Below, piece after piece: positions 1-7,469 of a stretch of DNA of 64,000 nucleotides. Numbering within the stretch: position 1 is the stretch's first letter; every line of letters starts with the position of its first letter. The translations under genes and the position numbers were made by a program. The stretch is from Glutamicibacter creatinolyticus (GTDB lineage: Bacteria > Actinomycetota > Actinomycetes > Actinomycetales > Micrococcaceae), in contig NZ_CP034412.1 of the NCBI RefSeq assembly GCF_006094275.1, positions 620,001 to 684,000 of the forward strand, read 5' to 3'. Under the pieces are notes generated by a model. It was not told the origin of the DNA and did no database searches. It saw nothing but the letters and a program-made list of their open reading frames with translations.

Positions 1-4
1 TGGA

Positions 5-787
5 TTAGATGGTGCGCGACAAGATGGCCTGCTTGACCTCGGCGATCGCCTTGGTCACCTGGATGCCACGCGGGCACGCCTCGGTGCAGTTGAAGACGGT
101 GCGGCAGCGCCACACGCCTTCCTTGTCGTTCAGGATCTCCAGGCGCATGTCCCCAGCCTCGTCACGCGAGTCGAAGATGAAGCGGTGGGCGTTGACGATC
201 GCGGCCGGGCCGAAGTACTGGCCATCGGTCCAGAACACCGGGCAGGAGCTGGTGCACGCGGCACACAGGATGCACTTGGTGGTGTCGTCGAAGCGCTCAC
301 GGTCCTCGACGGACTGGAAACGCTCACGGGTCGGCTCGTGGCTGTTGTTGATCAGGAACGGCATGATCTCGCGGTAGGACTGGAAGAACGGCTCCATGTC
401 CACGATCAGGTCCTTCTCCAGCGGCAGGCCCTTGATCGCCTCAACGGTGATCGGTTTGGAGGTGTCCAGGTCCTTGAGCAGGGTCTTGCAGGCCAGGCGG
501 TTGCGGCCGTTGATGCGCATGGCATCGGAGCCGCAAATGCCGTGGGCGCAGGAGCGGCGGAACGACAGCGATCCGTCGTGCTCCCACTTGACCTTGTGCA
601 GGGCGTCCAGCACGCGGTCGGTGCCGTACATGGTCAGCTTGAAGTCTTCCCAGTAGGCCTCGGACTTGCTCTCGGGCAGGTAACGGCGAACACGCAGGGT
701 GATGTTGAAGGTAGGGATTTCTCCGCCGCCGCCGACACCGGGCTTCAGCTCGATCTTTGATGCTGGTTCTGGCTGTTCGGTGCTCAT
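5..787 (-). CDS. sdhB: Succinate dehydrogenase iron-sulfur subunit
   Basis: This is the electron-transfer subunit of respiratory complex II, passing electrons from the SdhA flavin to the membrane quinone site. The 260-residue protein has a plant-type [2Fe-2S] site with Cys80, Cys85 and Cys100; Asp88 stands where many homologues have a fourth Cys, a common SdhB variant. The C-terminal ferredoxin part has Cys172-Cys175-Cys178-Cys182 and Cys228/Cys234/Cys238 for the [4Fe-4S] and [3Fe-4S] clusters. Its ATG overlaps the sdhA stop by one base (TAATG), so translation is probably coupled. It is the last gene of sdhCDAB in this window. Family and role are seen directly from motifs and operon context. 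Confidence 0.97.
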   Translation of the reverse strand: MSTEQPEPASKIELKPGVGGGGEIPTFNITLRVRRYLPESKSEAYWEDFKLTMYGTDRVLDALHKVKWEHDGSLSFRRSCAHGICGSDAMRINGRNRLACKTLLKDLDTSKPITVEAIKGLPLEKDLIVDMEPFFQSYREIMPFLINNSHEPTRERFQSVEDRERFDDTTKCILCAACTSSCPVFWTDGQYFGPAAIVNAHRFIFDSRDEAGDMRLEILNDKEGVWRCRTVFNCTEACPRGIQVTKAIAEVKQAILSRTI

Positions 788-2574
788 TAGTACTTACGCT
801 CCATCGGCTGGTAACGGGTGAAGACCACCGGCTTGGTCTCCATGCGGATGCCCTTGATGTCCTCGGTGACGGCATCGGCGTCGCGGTAGGACATCGAGTG
901 CTTCATGAAGTTCTCGTCATCGCGGTCCGGGAAGTCCTCGCGGTAGTGGCCGCCGCGCGATTCCTTGCGGTGCAGGGCTGCCACGGTCATGACCTCGGCA
1001 AGGTCCAGCAGGAAGCCGAGCTCGATGGCTTCGAGCAGATCCAGGTTGAAGCGCTTGCCCTTGTCCTGGATGCCGATGTTCTTGTAGCGCATGCGCAGGT
1101 CCTCGATCACGTCGCGGGCCTCCTTCAGCGAACGCTCGTCGCGGAACACCTGGACGTTGCTGTCCATGGTCTCCTGCAGGATCGAACGCAGCTCGGCGAC
1201 CTTCTCGGTGCCGTTGGAGTCCATCAGCGCGCCGATCTGGCTGATGACGAACTGCTCGCTGTCCTCCGGCAGGGCGACGAAGTCGGCGTCCTTGGCGTAT
1301 TCGGCCGCGGCCACACCGGCGCGCTTGCCGAAGACGTTGATGTCCAGCAGCGAGTTGGTGCCCAGGCGGTTCGAACCGTGCACGGACACGCAGGCGACCT
1401 CACCGGCGGCGAACAGGCCCGGGACGACGGTGTCGTTGTCCTGCAGCACCTCGGTCTTGATGTTGGTCGGCACGCCGCCCATGGCGTAGTGCGCGGTCGG
1501 GTACACCGGGACCGGATCGGTGAACGGCTCCACACCCAGGTAGGTGCGGGCGAACTCGGTGATGTCCGGCAGCTTGGATTCGATGTGCTCCGGCTCCAGG
1601 TGGGTCAGGTCCAGCAGCACGTAGTCCTTGTTTGGACCGCAGCCGCGGCCCTCGCGCACCTCGTTGGCCATGGCGCGGGCGACGATGTCGCGCGGGGCCA
1701 GGTCCTTAATGGTCGGTGCGTAGCGCTCCATGAAGCGCTCACCGTCGGAGTTGCGCAGGATCGCGCCTTCACCGCGGGCACCCTCGGTCAGCAAGATGCC
1801 CAGCCCGGCCAGGCCGGTCGGGTGGAACTGGAAGAACTCCATGTCCTCCAGCGGCAGGCCGCGGCGGAAGGCGATGCCCATGCCGTCACCGGTCAGGGTA
1901 TGGGCATTGGAGGTGGTCTTGAAGACCTTGCCGGCACCGCCCGATGCGAAGATCACGCTCTTGGCCTGGAATACGTGCAGTTCGCCGGTGGCCAGGTCGT
2001 AGGAGACCACGCCGGCCACGCGCTTCTGCTTGTAGGCGGTGCCGTCCTCGCGGTAGGCGTCCTCCTCAACCAGCAGCAGGTCCAGCACGTAGTACTCGTT
2101 GTAGAACTCGACGTTGTGCTTCACGCAGTTTTGGTACAGGGTCTGCAGGATCATGTGACCGGTGCGGTCCGCGGCGTAGCAGGCGCGGCGCACGGCAGCC
2201 TTGCCGTGGTCACGGGTGTGCCCGCCGAAGCGGCGCTGGTCGATCTTGCCGTCCGGGGTGCGGTTGAAGGGAAGACCCATCTTTTCCAGGTCCAGCACCG
2301 CGTCGATGGCTTCCTTGGCCATGATCTCGGCTGCGTCCTGGTCCACCAGGTAGTCGCCACCCTTGATGGTGTCGAAGGTGTGCCATTCCCAGTTGTCTTC
2401 TTCAACGTTGGCCAGTGCCGCGCACATGCCACCCTGGGCCGCACCGGTGTGCGAGCGGGTCGGGTAAAGCTTGGTCAGCACTGCGGTACGGGCGCGCTGG
2501 CCGGATTCGATCGCGGCACGCATCCCCGCGCCGCCGGCACCGACGATGACGACGTCGTACTTATGTACCTGCAT
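787..2574 (-). CDS. sdhA: Succinate dehydrogenase flavoprotein subunit
   Basis: This catalytic subunit oxidises succinate to fumarate with covalently bound FAD. The 595-residue length is normal. An N-terminal dinucleotide-binding motif (VIVGAGGAGMRAA, from about residue 9) is followed by the SHTGAAQGG segment that carries the flavinylated His in this family. The HPTG and EGARGEG substrate-site motifs and a C-terminal domain with the conserved arginines are also present. It lies 46 bases downstream of sdhD and overlaps sdhB by one base, so the four genes read as one operon. The ATG at 2574 is preceded by an AGAGAG-like purine run and starts at the usual position just before the Rossmann motif. 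Confidence 0.97.
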   Translation of the reverse strand: MQVHKYDVVIVGAGGAGMRAAIESGQRARTAVLTKLYPTRSHTGAAQGGMCAALANVEEDNWEWHTFDTIKGGDYLVDQDAAEIMAKEAIDAVLDLEKMGLPFNRTPDGKIDQRRFGGHTRDHGKAAVRRACYAADRTGHMILQTLYQNCVKHNVEFYNEYYVLDLLLVEEDAYREDGTAYKQKRVAGVVSYDLATGELHVFQAKSVIFASGGAGKVFKTTSNAHTLTGDGMGIAFRRGLPLEDMEFFQFHPTGLAGLGILLTEGARGEGAILRNSDGERFMERYAPTIKDLAPRDIVARAMANEVREGRGCGPNKDYVLLDLTHLEPEHIESKLPDITEFARTYLGVEPFTDPVPVYPTAHYAMGGVPTNIKTEVLQDNDTVVPGLFAAGEVACVSVHGSNRLGTNSLLDINVFGKRAGVAAAEYAKDADFVALPEDSEQFVISQIGALMDSNGTEKVAELRSILQETMDSNVQVFRDERSLKEARDVIEDLRMRYKNIGIQDKGKRFNLDLLEAIELGFLLDLAEVMTVAALHRKESRGGHYREDFPDRDDENFMKHSMSYRDADAVTEDIKGIRMETKPVVFTRYQPMERKY

Positions 2575-2620
2575 TCTTGAGGCTCTCTTTTCTAGAAATC
2601 TATTGCGGTGTGGCGCGCAA

Positions 2621-3070
2621 TTAGGCGCACTGCGGCAGCGGGCTGTTGGCCACGCACGGATCGAAGGTGAAGATCACCAGCGAGCCGAGGACCAGGATGA
2701 AGATGGTGGCCACGTACAGCAGCCCCTTCAGCCAGGTGCGGGTCGCGTGCTTCTCGGCGTAGTCGTTGATGATGGTGCGCACGCCGTTGGTGCCGTGCAG
2801 CATGGAGAGCCACAGCAGGGCCAGATCCCAGAACTGCCAGACCGGGGAGGCCCACTTGCCGGCCACGAAGCCGAAGGACAGGGCGTTGATGCCGTCGCCA
2901 ACAATAAGGTTGGCGATCAGGTGACCGAAAATCAGCACGACCAGGACCACGCCGGACAGGCGCATGAAGAGCCAGCCGAGCATTTCGAAGTTGCCGCGCG
3001 ACTTCGGACCGCGAATGTACTTCGGGTCCATGCGCTGGCTGCTGCGCGGAGCTTGAATATCGACACTCAT
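2621..3070 (-). CDS. sdhD: Succinate dehydrogenase membrane anchor, SdhD
   Basis: This is the smaller hydrophobic anchor of complex II, which with SdhC forms the quinone and haem pocket. The 149 residues contain a polar N-terminal segment with an Arg/Lys-rich stretch (about residues 1-30) and three predicted membrane helices: near residues 30-55 (FMRLSGVVLVVLIFGHL), 80-100 and 115-135. His residues in and near the helices could ligate haem. The gene begins three bases after the sdhC stop and precedes sdhA, the standard actinobacterial order. The assignment rests mainly on topology and operon position, because these anchors diverge quickly. Confidence 0.92.
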   Translation of the reverse strand: MSVDIQAPRSSQRMDPKYIRGPKSRGNFEMLGWLFMRLSGVVLVVLIFGHLIANLIVGDGINALSFGFVAGKWASPVWQFWDLALLWLSMLHGTNGVRTIINDYAEKHATRTWLKGLLYVATIFILVLGSLVIFTFDPCVANSPLPQCA

Positions 3071-3073
3071 GGC

Positions 3074-3454
3074 TTAGTGACCTCCGAAGGCGAGCGACAG
3101 GTGGCGGATGGCGAATCCGGCGAAGACGACGACCCACAGGCCGAGCACGCCCCACAGCAGCTGGCGCTGGTACTTGGTGCCCTGCTTCCAGAAGTCCACC
3201 AGGATCACGCGCAGGCCATTAAAGGCGTGGAAGAGGATGGCGGCAACCAGGGCGGTCTCGCCCAGGGCCATCAACGGGTTCTTGTAGGTGCCGATAACGG
3301 CGTCGTATGCGCTGGCATCGACGCGGACGAGTGCAGTATCAAGCACGTGCACCAAGAGAAAAAGGAAAATAACGACACCGGTGACTCGGTGTCCCACCCA
3401 TGACCACATGCCCTCACGGCCGCGGTAGAGGGTGCCTGACGAAGTCTTCGACAC
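3074..3454 (-). CDS. sdhC: Succinate dehydrogenase cytochrome b556 subunit, SdhC
   Basis: This first gene of the sdhCDAB operon encodes the larger membrane anchor. I chose the GTG at 3454 rather than the upstream ATG at 3502 because a GGAGG box lies about 8 bases before it, and the resulting N-terminus (VSKTSSGTLYRG) matches the usual start just before the first helix. The 126-residue product has the GHRVTG motif that opens the first helix and the haem-ligand-type HVLDTALV segment. A third helix near the C-terminus completes the three-helix topology. A TAGACT -10-like box lies upstream at 3542-3547. Confidence 0.93.
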   Translation of the reverse strand: MSKTSSGTLYRGREGMWSWVGHRVTGVVIFLFLLVHVLDTALVRVDASAYDAVIGTYKNPLMALGETALVAAILFHAFNGLRVILVDFWKQGTKYQRQLLWGVLGLWVVVFAGFAIRHLSLAFGGH

Positions 3455-3754
3455 TGAACTAAACCTCCAAGACTCGCAACGGCGCATGTGTATCTTGCAC
3501 ACAATGAAATGTGACGCACTTGTGCGAGCGTTCCTTGCCCGAGTCTAAACCACTCGTGCCGGTGTGTTCTATGTTCTGATTATTTTGTGTGAGCAGGTTC
3601 ACCGATAGGGGTGAATATTGCGCCGAATGGCCACAAATGCCCGTGGATTAGGGCATTTTTCAATGTTCTAATTATCGGAAATGTGCGCTAAATCCAACGT
3701 GCATTGACGCGTTCAAGCCGGGCGCGGATGGGCCAATGAACTAGTCTTGCTGTT
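3455..3754. promoter_or_regulatory. Divergent sdhC / manC intergenic region with Rex-like site
   Basis: This 300-base stretch has no gene. On the minus strand a TAGACT box (3547-3542) is a plausible -10 for sdhC. A GTGA-N6-TCAC element (TGTGAGCAGGTTCACC, 3588-3603) resembles the NADH-sensing Rex operator core. A hairpin with arms AAATGCCC/GGGCATTT (3635-3642 and 3651-3658) is followed by T residues on the plus strand. On the plus strand TAGTCT (3742-3747) sits 7 bases before the manC GTG. The sequences are seen; their roles are inferred. Confidence 0.5.
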
Positions 3755-4864
3755 GTGAATGAAGACCTGCTAGCGCGTTTCCATGGCGTCATTCCGGCCG
3801 GTGGAGTCGGAACCAGGCTGTGGCCATTGTCTCGGGCGTCGGCCCCGAAGTTCCTGCACGATCTGACCGGCTCGGGCTCCACGCTGATCCGGGCCACCTA
3901 CGACCGCCTGGTGCCGCTGGCCAGTGAGCGGATTATGGTGGTGACCGGCCGGGCGCACCGTGGCGCCGTGCTGAGCCAGCTAAACGAGATCTGCGACGAG
4001 AACCTGGTGTTGGAGCCGGAGCCGCGTGATTCGGCCGCCGCGATCGGGCTGGCCGCGGCCATCCTGTACCGCCGCAACCCGAACATCATCATGGGCTCCT
4101 TCGCCGCCGACCAGGTCATCGGTCCGGTGGAGGTCTTCCAGGAGGCGGTGCGCGAGGCCATCCACACCGCGGCCACCGGCAAGATCGTGACCATCGGCAT
4201 CCACCCCACCCACCCGTCGACCGGGTTCGGGTACATCCAGACCGGCCTGCCGCTGGAGATCGAGCATGCTCCCACCGCCCGCGAGGTTGCCCAGTTCGTG
4301 GAGAAGCCCGACGCGGATACCGCCCGGCAGTACCTGGCCAGCGGCTTTTTGTGGAACGCGGGCATGTTCGTCGCCCCGGTCTCGCTGATGCTCCAGCACC
4401 TTCAGGCCAACGAACCGGACCTGCATGCCGGGCTGATGCGCATCGCCGCCGCCTGGGACACCGACCAGCGAGACGCGGTCATGGAGGAAGTCTGGCCCGG
4501 GCTGCCGAAGATCGCGATCGACTACGCGGTTGCCGAGCCGGCGGCCGCCGCCGGGGACGTCGCGGTCATTCCCGGCGTCTTCAACTGGGACGACGTGGGC
4601 GACTTCGCCGCGATCGGGCGGTTGAACAAGGCCAGCGAGGAAACCGGGGTGACGATCCTGGGCGACAAGGTCCGGGTCTACTCGGACAACGCCTCCGGGG
4701 TCGTGTACGGGGACAATCCGCGGGTGGTGGCGCTGATCGGCATCGATGACGTGATCGTGGTGGACACGGCCGATGCGCTGCTGGTGACCACGAAGGAACA
4801 TGCGCAGCAGGTCAAGCAGACCGTGGAGCAGCTGAAGAAGGACGGCGCCACGGACGTGCTGTAG
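3755..4864 (+). CDS. manC: Mannose-1-phosphate guanylyltransferase
   Basis: This enzyme makes GDP-mannose from mannose-1-phosphate and GTP, for mannosylated glycolipids and cell-wall glycans. The 369-residue nucleotidyltransferase begins with the pyrophosphorylase signature AGGVGTRLWPLSR (about residues 15-27), and has a FVEKPD motif in the sugar-binding part. A C-terminal mannose-pyrophosphorylase segment ends before the dual-function isomerase domain of longer homologues, so the protein is a stand-alone pyrophosphorylase. The start is GTG; no ribosome-binding site is seen, but TAGTCT lies 7 bases upstream, suggesting a leaderless message. The mannose-6-phosphate isomerase gene (manA) is about 52 kb away in the same window. 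An actinobacterial ManB or ManC name is equally possible. Confidence 0.9.
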   Translation: MNEDLLARFHGVIPAGGVGTRLWPLSRASAPKFLHDLTGSGSTLIRATYDRLVPLASERIMVVTGRAHRGAVLSQLNEICDENLVLEPEPRDSAAAIGLAAAILYRRNPNIIMGSFAADQVIGPVEVFQEAVREAIHTAATGKIVTIGIHPTHPSTGFGYIQTGLPLEIEHAPTAREVAQFVEKPDADTARQYLASGFLWNAGMFVAPVSLMLQHLQANEPDLHAGLMRIAAAWDTDQRDAVMEEVWPGLPKIAIDYAVAEPAAAAGDVAVIPGVFNWDDVGDFAAIGRLNKASEETGVTILGDKVRVYSDNASGVVYGDNPRVVALIGIDDVIVVDTADALLVTTKEHAQQVKQTVEQLKKDGATDVL

Positions 4865-4940
4865 CCGCAGCCAGCGCCCCGTCCCGGTGGTCGATGCGGG
4901 GCTGCGGCGCAAAACAGGCACGCTGCCGATGAAGATGCGA

Positions 4941-4975
4941 ATCGCGGCCCCGGGGATCATCCCCGGGGCCGCGAT
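4941..4975. terminator. Bidirectional terminator between manC and PBP gene
   Basis: A perfect inverted repeat has 16-base arms (4941-4956 and 4960-4975) and a three-base loop. It lies between the convergent ends of manC and the penicillin-binding protein gene and could stop transcription from both sides. Confidence 0.8.
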
Positions 4976-5008
4976 CTGTCATTGCCGGCGGCTGCCTGCG
5001 GCAGCGCC

Positions 5009-6955
5009 CTAGCGCGGCAGCTCGGTGAGGAACTCGCGCACCAGCGGCCCGGCGGTTTGCGCGCCGCCCTCGCCCTCCTCGACGAAGGCCGCGATCGCCA
5101 GGTCGCCCTGCCCGGCAATGGCCCAGGCGTGGGCGTTGCGTTCGGCGTCGTACTCCGCGGTGCCGCTCTTGCCGATCACCGTGCCGCCGGGCACCGAATT
5201 CAGCTGCTTCAAGGTGCCGTGGTCCACGACCTCGCCCATCATGGAGCGCAGCTGCTTGGCTTCATCCTCGCTCAGCTCGGTGGCCTGCGTCGAGGGGCTG
5301 GGCTGCTGGGACTGCCCGGCGTCCTGCTGGTCCTGCGCGTCGGTGAGCACCAGCTGCGGGTGCACGGTCTCACCGGCCACCACCGAGGCCATCACCGTGG
5401 CCATGCCCAGCGGGGAAGCCTGCACCACCCCCTGCCCGATCATGTTGGCCGCCAGCTCCGTGCCCTTGGAATCATCGGGCACCGTGCCGAGGAAGGCGTT
5501 GGCGCCGGTGGAATCCTGCGCGTTCAAACCCAGCGAGCCGGCCGCCTGGGCGACCTTGGAGGAGCCCAGGTCCGCCCCGGCCTCAACGAAGACCGTATTG
5601 CAGGACTGGGCCAGGGCCTCGGACAGCGGCAGCTGGCCCAGCGCGCTGGAGGGGTAGCCGTCATAGTTCTTGAAGGCCTTGCCATCCACGGTGGTGGTGG
5701 CGGGGCAGTCGACCTTGGTGCCCGGGGTGGCCCCGTCGCGCAGCATCGCCAGCGCGGAAATGACCTTGAAGGAGGACCCCGGGGCGTACTTGCCCAGCAG
5801 CGCGGTGTTGTAGGCGTTGTCTTCCGGCCCGGAGGCGGCGGCCAGCACGGCCCCGTCGGAGGGGCGCACGGCGACCAGCGCGGCGGGGGAGACGGTGTCG
5901 GCGACCACCGAGTCGGCCAGCTGCTGCAGCTTCGGATCCAGGCTCAGCTCCAGGTCCTTGCCGTTGACCGGCTCGCTGCTGAACAGTTCGTCCTGCTGCT
6001 CGTGCTCGGAGTTGTAGCTGGCCACCGTGGTGCCGGCGGTGCCGGCCAGCAGCTGGTTGTACTGGGCCTGCAGGCCGGAGCGTCCCACCTGGTCCCCGGC
6101 CTTGACCTTGCCCTCGGACTTCTCGATGATTTCCGCGGTCGCCTGGCCCACGGTGCCCAGCAGCTGGCGGGCGAAGCCGCGGGTGGGGGCCAACGGCAGC
6201 TCATCGGGGGTGGCGACCGCCCCGGGGATGGCGTTGATCTTTTCATCGGTCGCCTCACGCTCGGCGTCATCGCGCAACACGATCGCCTCGACCCAGGCCC
6301 GTTCCCCGGCCGCGGCGACCCGCTTGGCGTAGTCATCGGGATCCAGGTCCACCAGCTTGGCCAGGGCCCGGGCCGAGTCCTCCCATTCGGAGGCCTCGGC
6401 GCGGGTCTTGTCGATGCCCACGCGCACGACCGGACGGTCGGTGACCAGTTTGGCGCCCTTCGCCCCGAGGATGTCGCCGCGCTGCGCCGCGGTATTCCGG
6501 GCGGCCAGGTAGTCGCCCTCCTCCAGGCCTGGGGCCAGGACGGCCGGATCGAAGCGCAGCTTCCAGTCCTGGGCGTCCTGGTCGTACTCAAAGACCGCGT
6601 TGGTTTGGTAGCTCAGGTCGTTCTCGCCTGGGTCGACGTCCCATACGGTGTTGATCACCGCGGTCGCGGTCTTCTGCTCACCCTGGGGTTCCTCGTCCAC
6701 CTCGGCCGACTGCACGGTGTGCGTGTGCCCGATCCCGTCCATGCGCCGGAAGGTTTCCTTGACGACCTGGCTGACCTGCTCGGTATCGGCACCGGCGGCC
6801 AAGGGCACCTGCGAAAAGTCGTCGGATTCCAGTGCCGCGCTCAGCGCCTCGGCGGCCGGCTTGACCTCCGGGGTGGATTCACTGCAGGAGGTGAGGGTGG
6901 CCGCGAGCAGGGCGGCGGTGGTCAGGGCGCCCAAGGGGCGGAGAACGGGTCGCAT
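5009..6955 (-). CDS. Penicillin-binding transpeptidase lipoprotein (MecA_N/PBP2a-like)
   Basis: This is a class B-type peptidoglycan DD-transpeptidase anchored as a lipoprotein. From the ATG at 6955 the 648-residue product opens with a signal peptide ending in a lipobox (LTSC, Cys at about 25). An NTF2-like MecA_N domain (about 30-150) and a PBP dimerisation domain follow. The transpeptidase domain shows SSFK (394-397, catalytic Ser394), SCN (451-453) and KSG (596-598). The start was chosen because it gives the signal peptide directly and because TACGAT lies 6 bases upstream; the longer open frame to 7174 has no support. It faces manC across a strong terminator. Family assignment is firm; the specific role in division, elongation or beta-lactam tolerance is unknown. 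Confidence 0.92.
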   Translation of the reverse strand: MRPVLRPLGALTTAALLAATLTSCSESTPEVKPAAEALSAALESDDFSQVPLAAGADTEQVSQVVKETFRRMDGIGHTHTVQSAEVDEEPQGEQKTATAVINTVWDVDPGENDLSYQTNAVFEYDQDAQDWKLRFDPAVLAPGLEEGDYLAARNTAAQRGDILGAKGAKLVTDRPVVRVGIDKTRAEASEWEDSARALAKLVDLDPDDYAKRVAAAGERAWVEAIVLRDDAEREATDEKINAIPGAVATPDELPLAPTRGFARQLLGTVGQATAEIIEKSEGKVKAGDQVGRSGLQAQYNQLLAGTAGTTVASYNSEHEQQDELFSSEPVNGKDLELSLDPKLQQLADSVVADTVSPAALVAVRPSDGAVLAAASGPEDNAYNTALLGKYAPGSSFKVISALAMLRDGATPGTKVDCPATTTVDGKAFKNYDGYPSSALGQLPLSEALAQSCNTVFVEAGADLGSSKVAQAAGSLGLNAQDSTGANAFLGTVPDDSKGTELAANMIGQGVVQASPLGMATVMASVVAGETVHPQLVLTDAQDQQDAGQSQQPSPSTQATELSEDEAKQLRSMMGEVVDHGTLKQLNSVPGGTVIGKSGTAEYDAERNAHAWAIAGQGDLAIAAFVEEGEGGAQTAGPLVREFLTELPR

Positions 6956-7469
6956 GGCGCCATCGTATTCACCCCAGGGTGTTGCAGGCAATTGGTTAAG
7001 GAAACCCAAAGCGCATCCGGACATGGCCGGAGTTAATGGCGGTGGCGATCCGCTGGCGTAAAACCGGCAACGTTGCATATAGCTGGCCGCAATGGGCGGC
7101 CAGGATTCGGGGTGCGTTAATCCCTTGCGCGGAGGTTTGGACCGGCCGGGGCAGCAATGGGTTCTTGACGCCATTTCCGGCAGTGTTAAAGGCGCAGGGA
7201 TCCGGTATCGTGGAACGGCTTAAAAAGGCCGTTCGGAACATCACTGGCTCGCCCAAATTCAAGGGTTAAAAGGACACGTCTTGCGGCGCCGCGCAAGAGG
7301 CGGCGCACGGTGATTTTCGCCCCAGTCCCGGCCGAACGTGCATCAACTCTCAAATCTGAATCGCAAATCCCTGTGACTAGGCTCGAAGAATAGTTGAAAC
7401 ATGAAGCTTCAAGCGGAATTGTGGTGCATTTCTCGCCCTATTTATTACTCATTGGTAGGCTCACTGGCC
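6956..7469. other. Divergent intergenic region upstream of PBP and BCCT genes
   Basis: This 514-base region holds no convincing gene; the short open frames in it lack ribosome sites and family features. TACGAT (6967-6962) lies 6 bases before the PBP start on the minus strand. On the plus strand TAGGCT boxes occur at 7378-7383 and 7456-7461, the second 8 bases before the chosen BCCT start. A short GC hairpin (CTTGCG/CGCAAG) is near 7279-7296. Confidence 0.5.

Noticed and set aside
757-2580. Very long open frame of 607 codons opposite sdhA (and similar long frames opposite the PBP, BCCT, betB/codA and manA/LCP genes)
   Set aside because: High GC leaves few stops in antisense frames. The true genes on the other strand have clear families and motifs; the antisense products show none.
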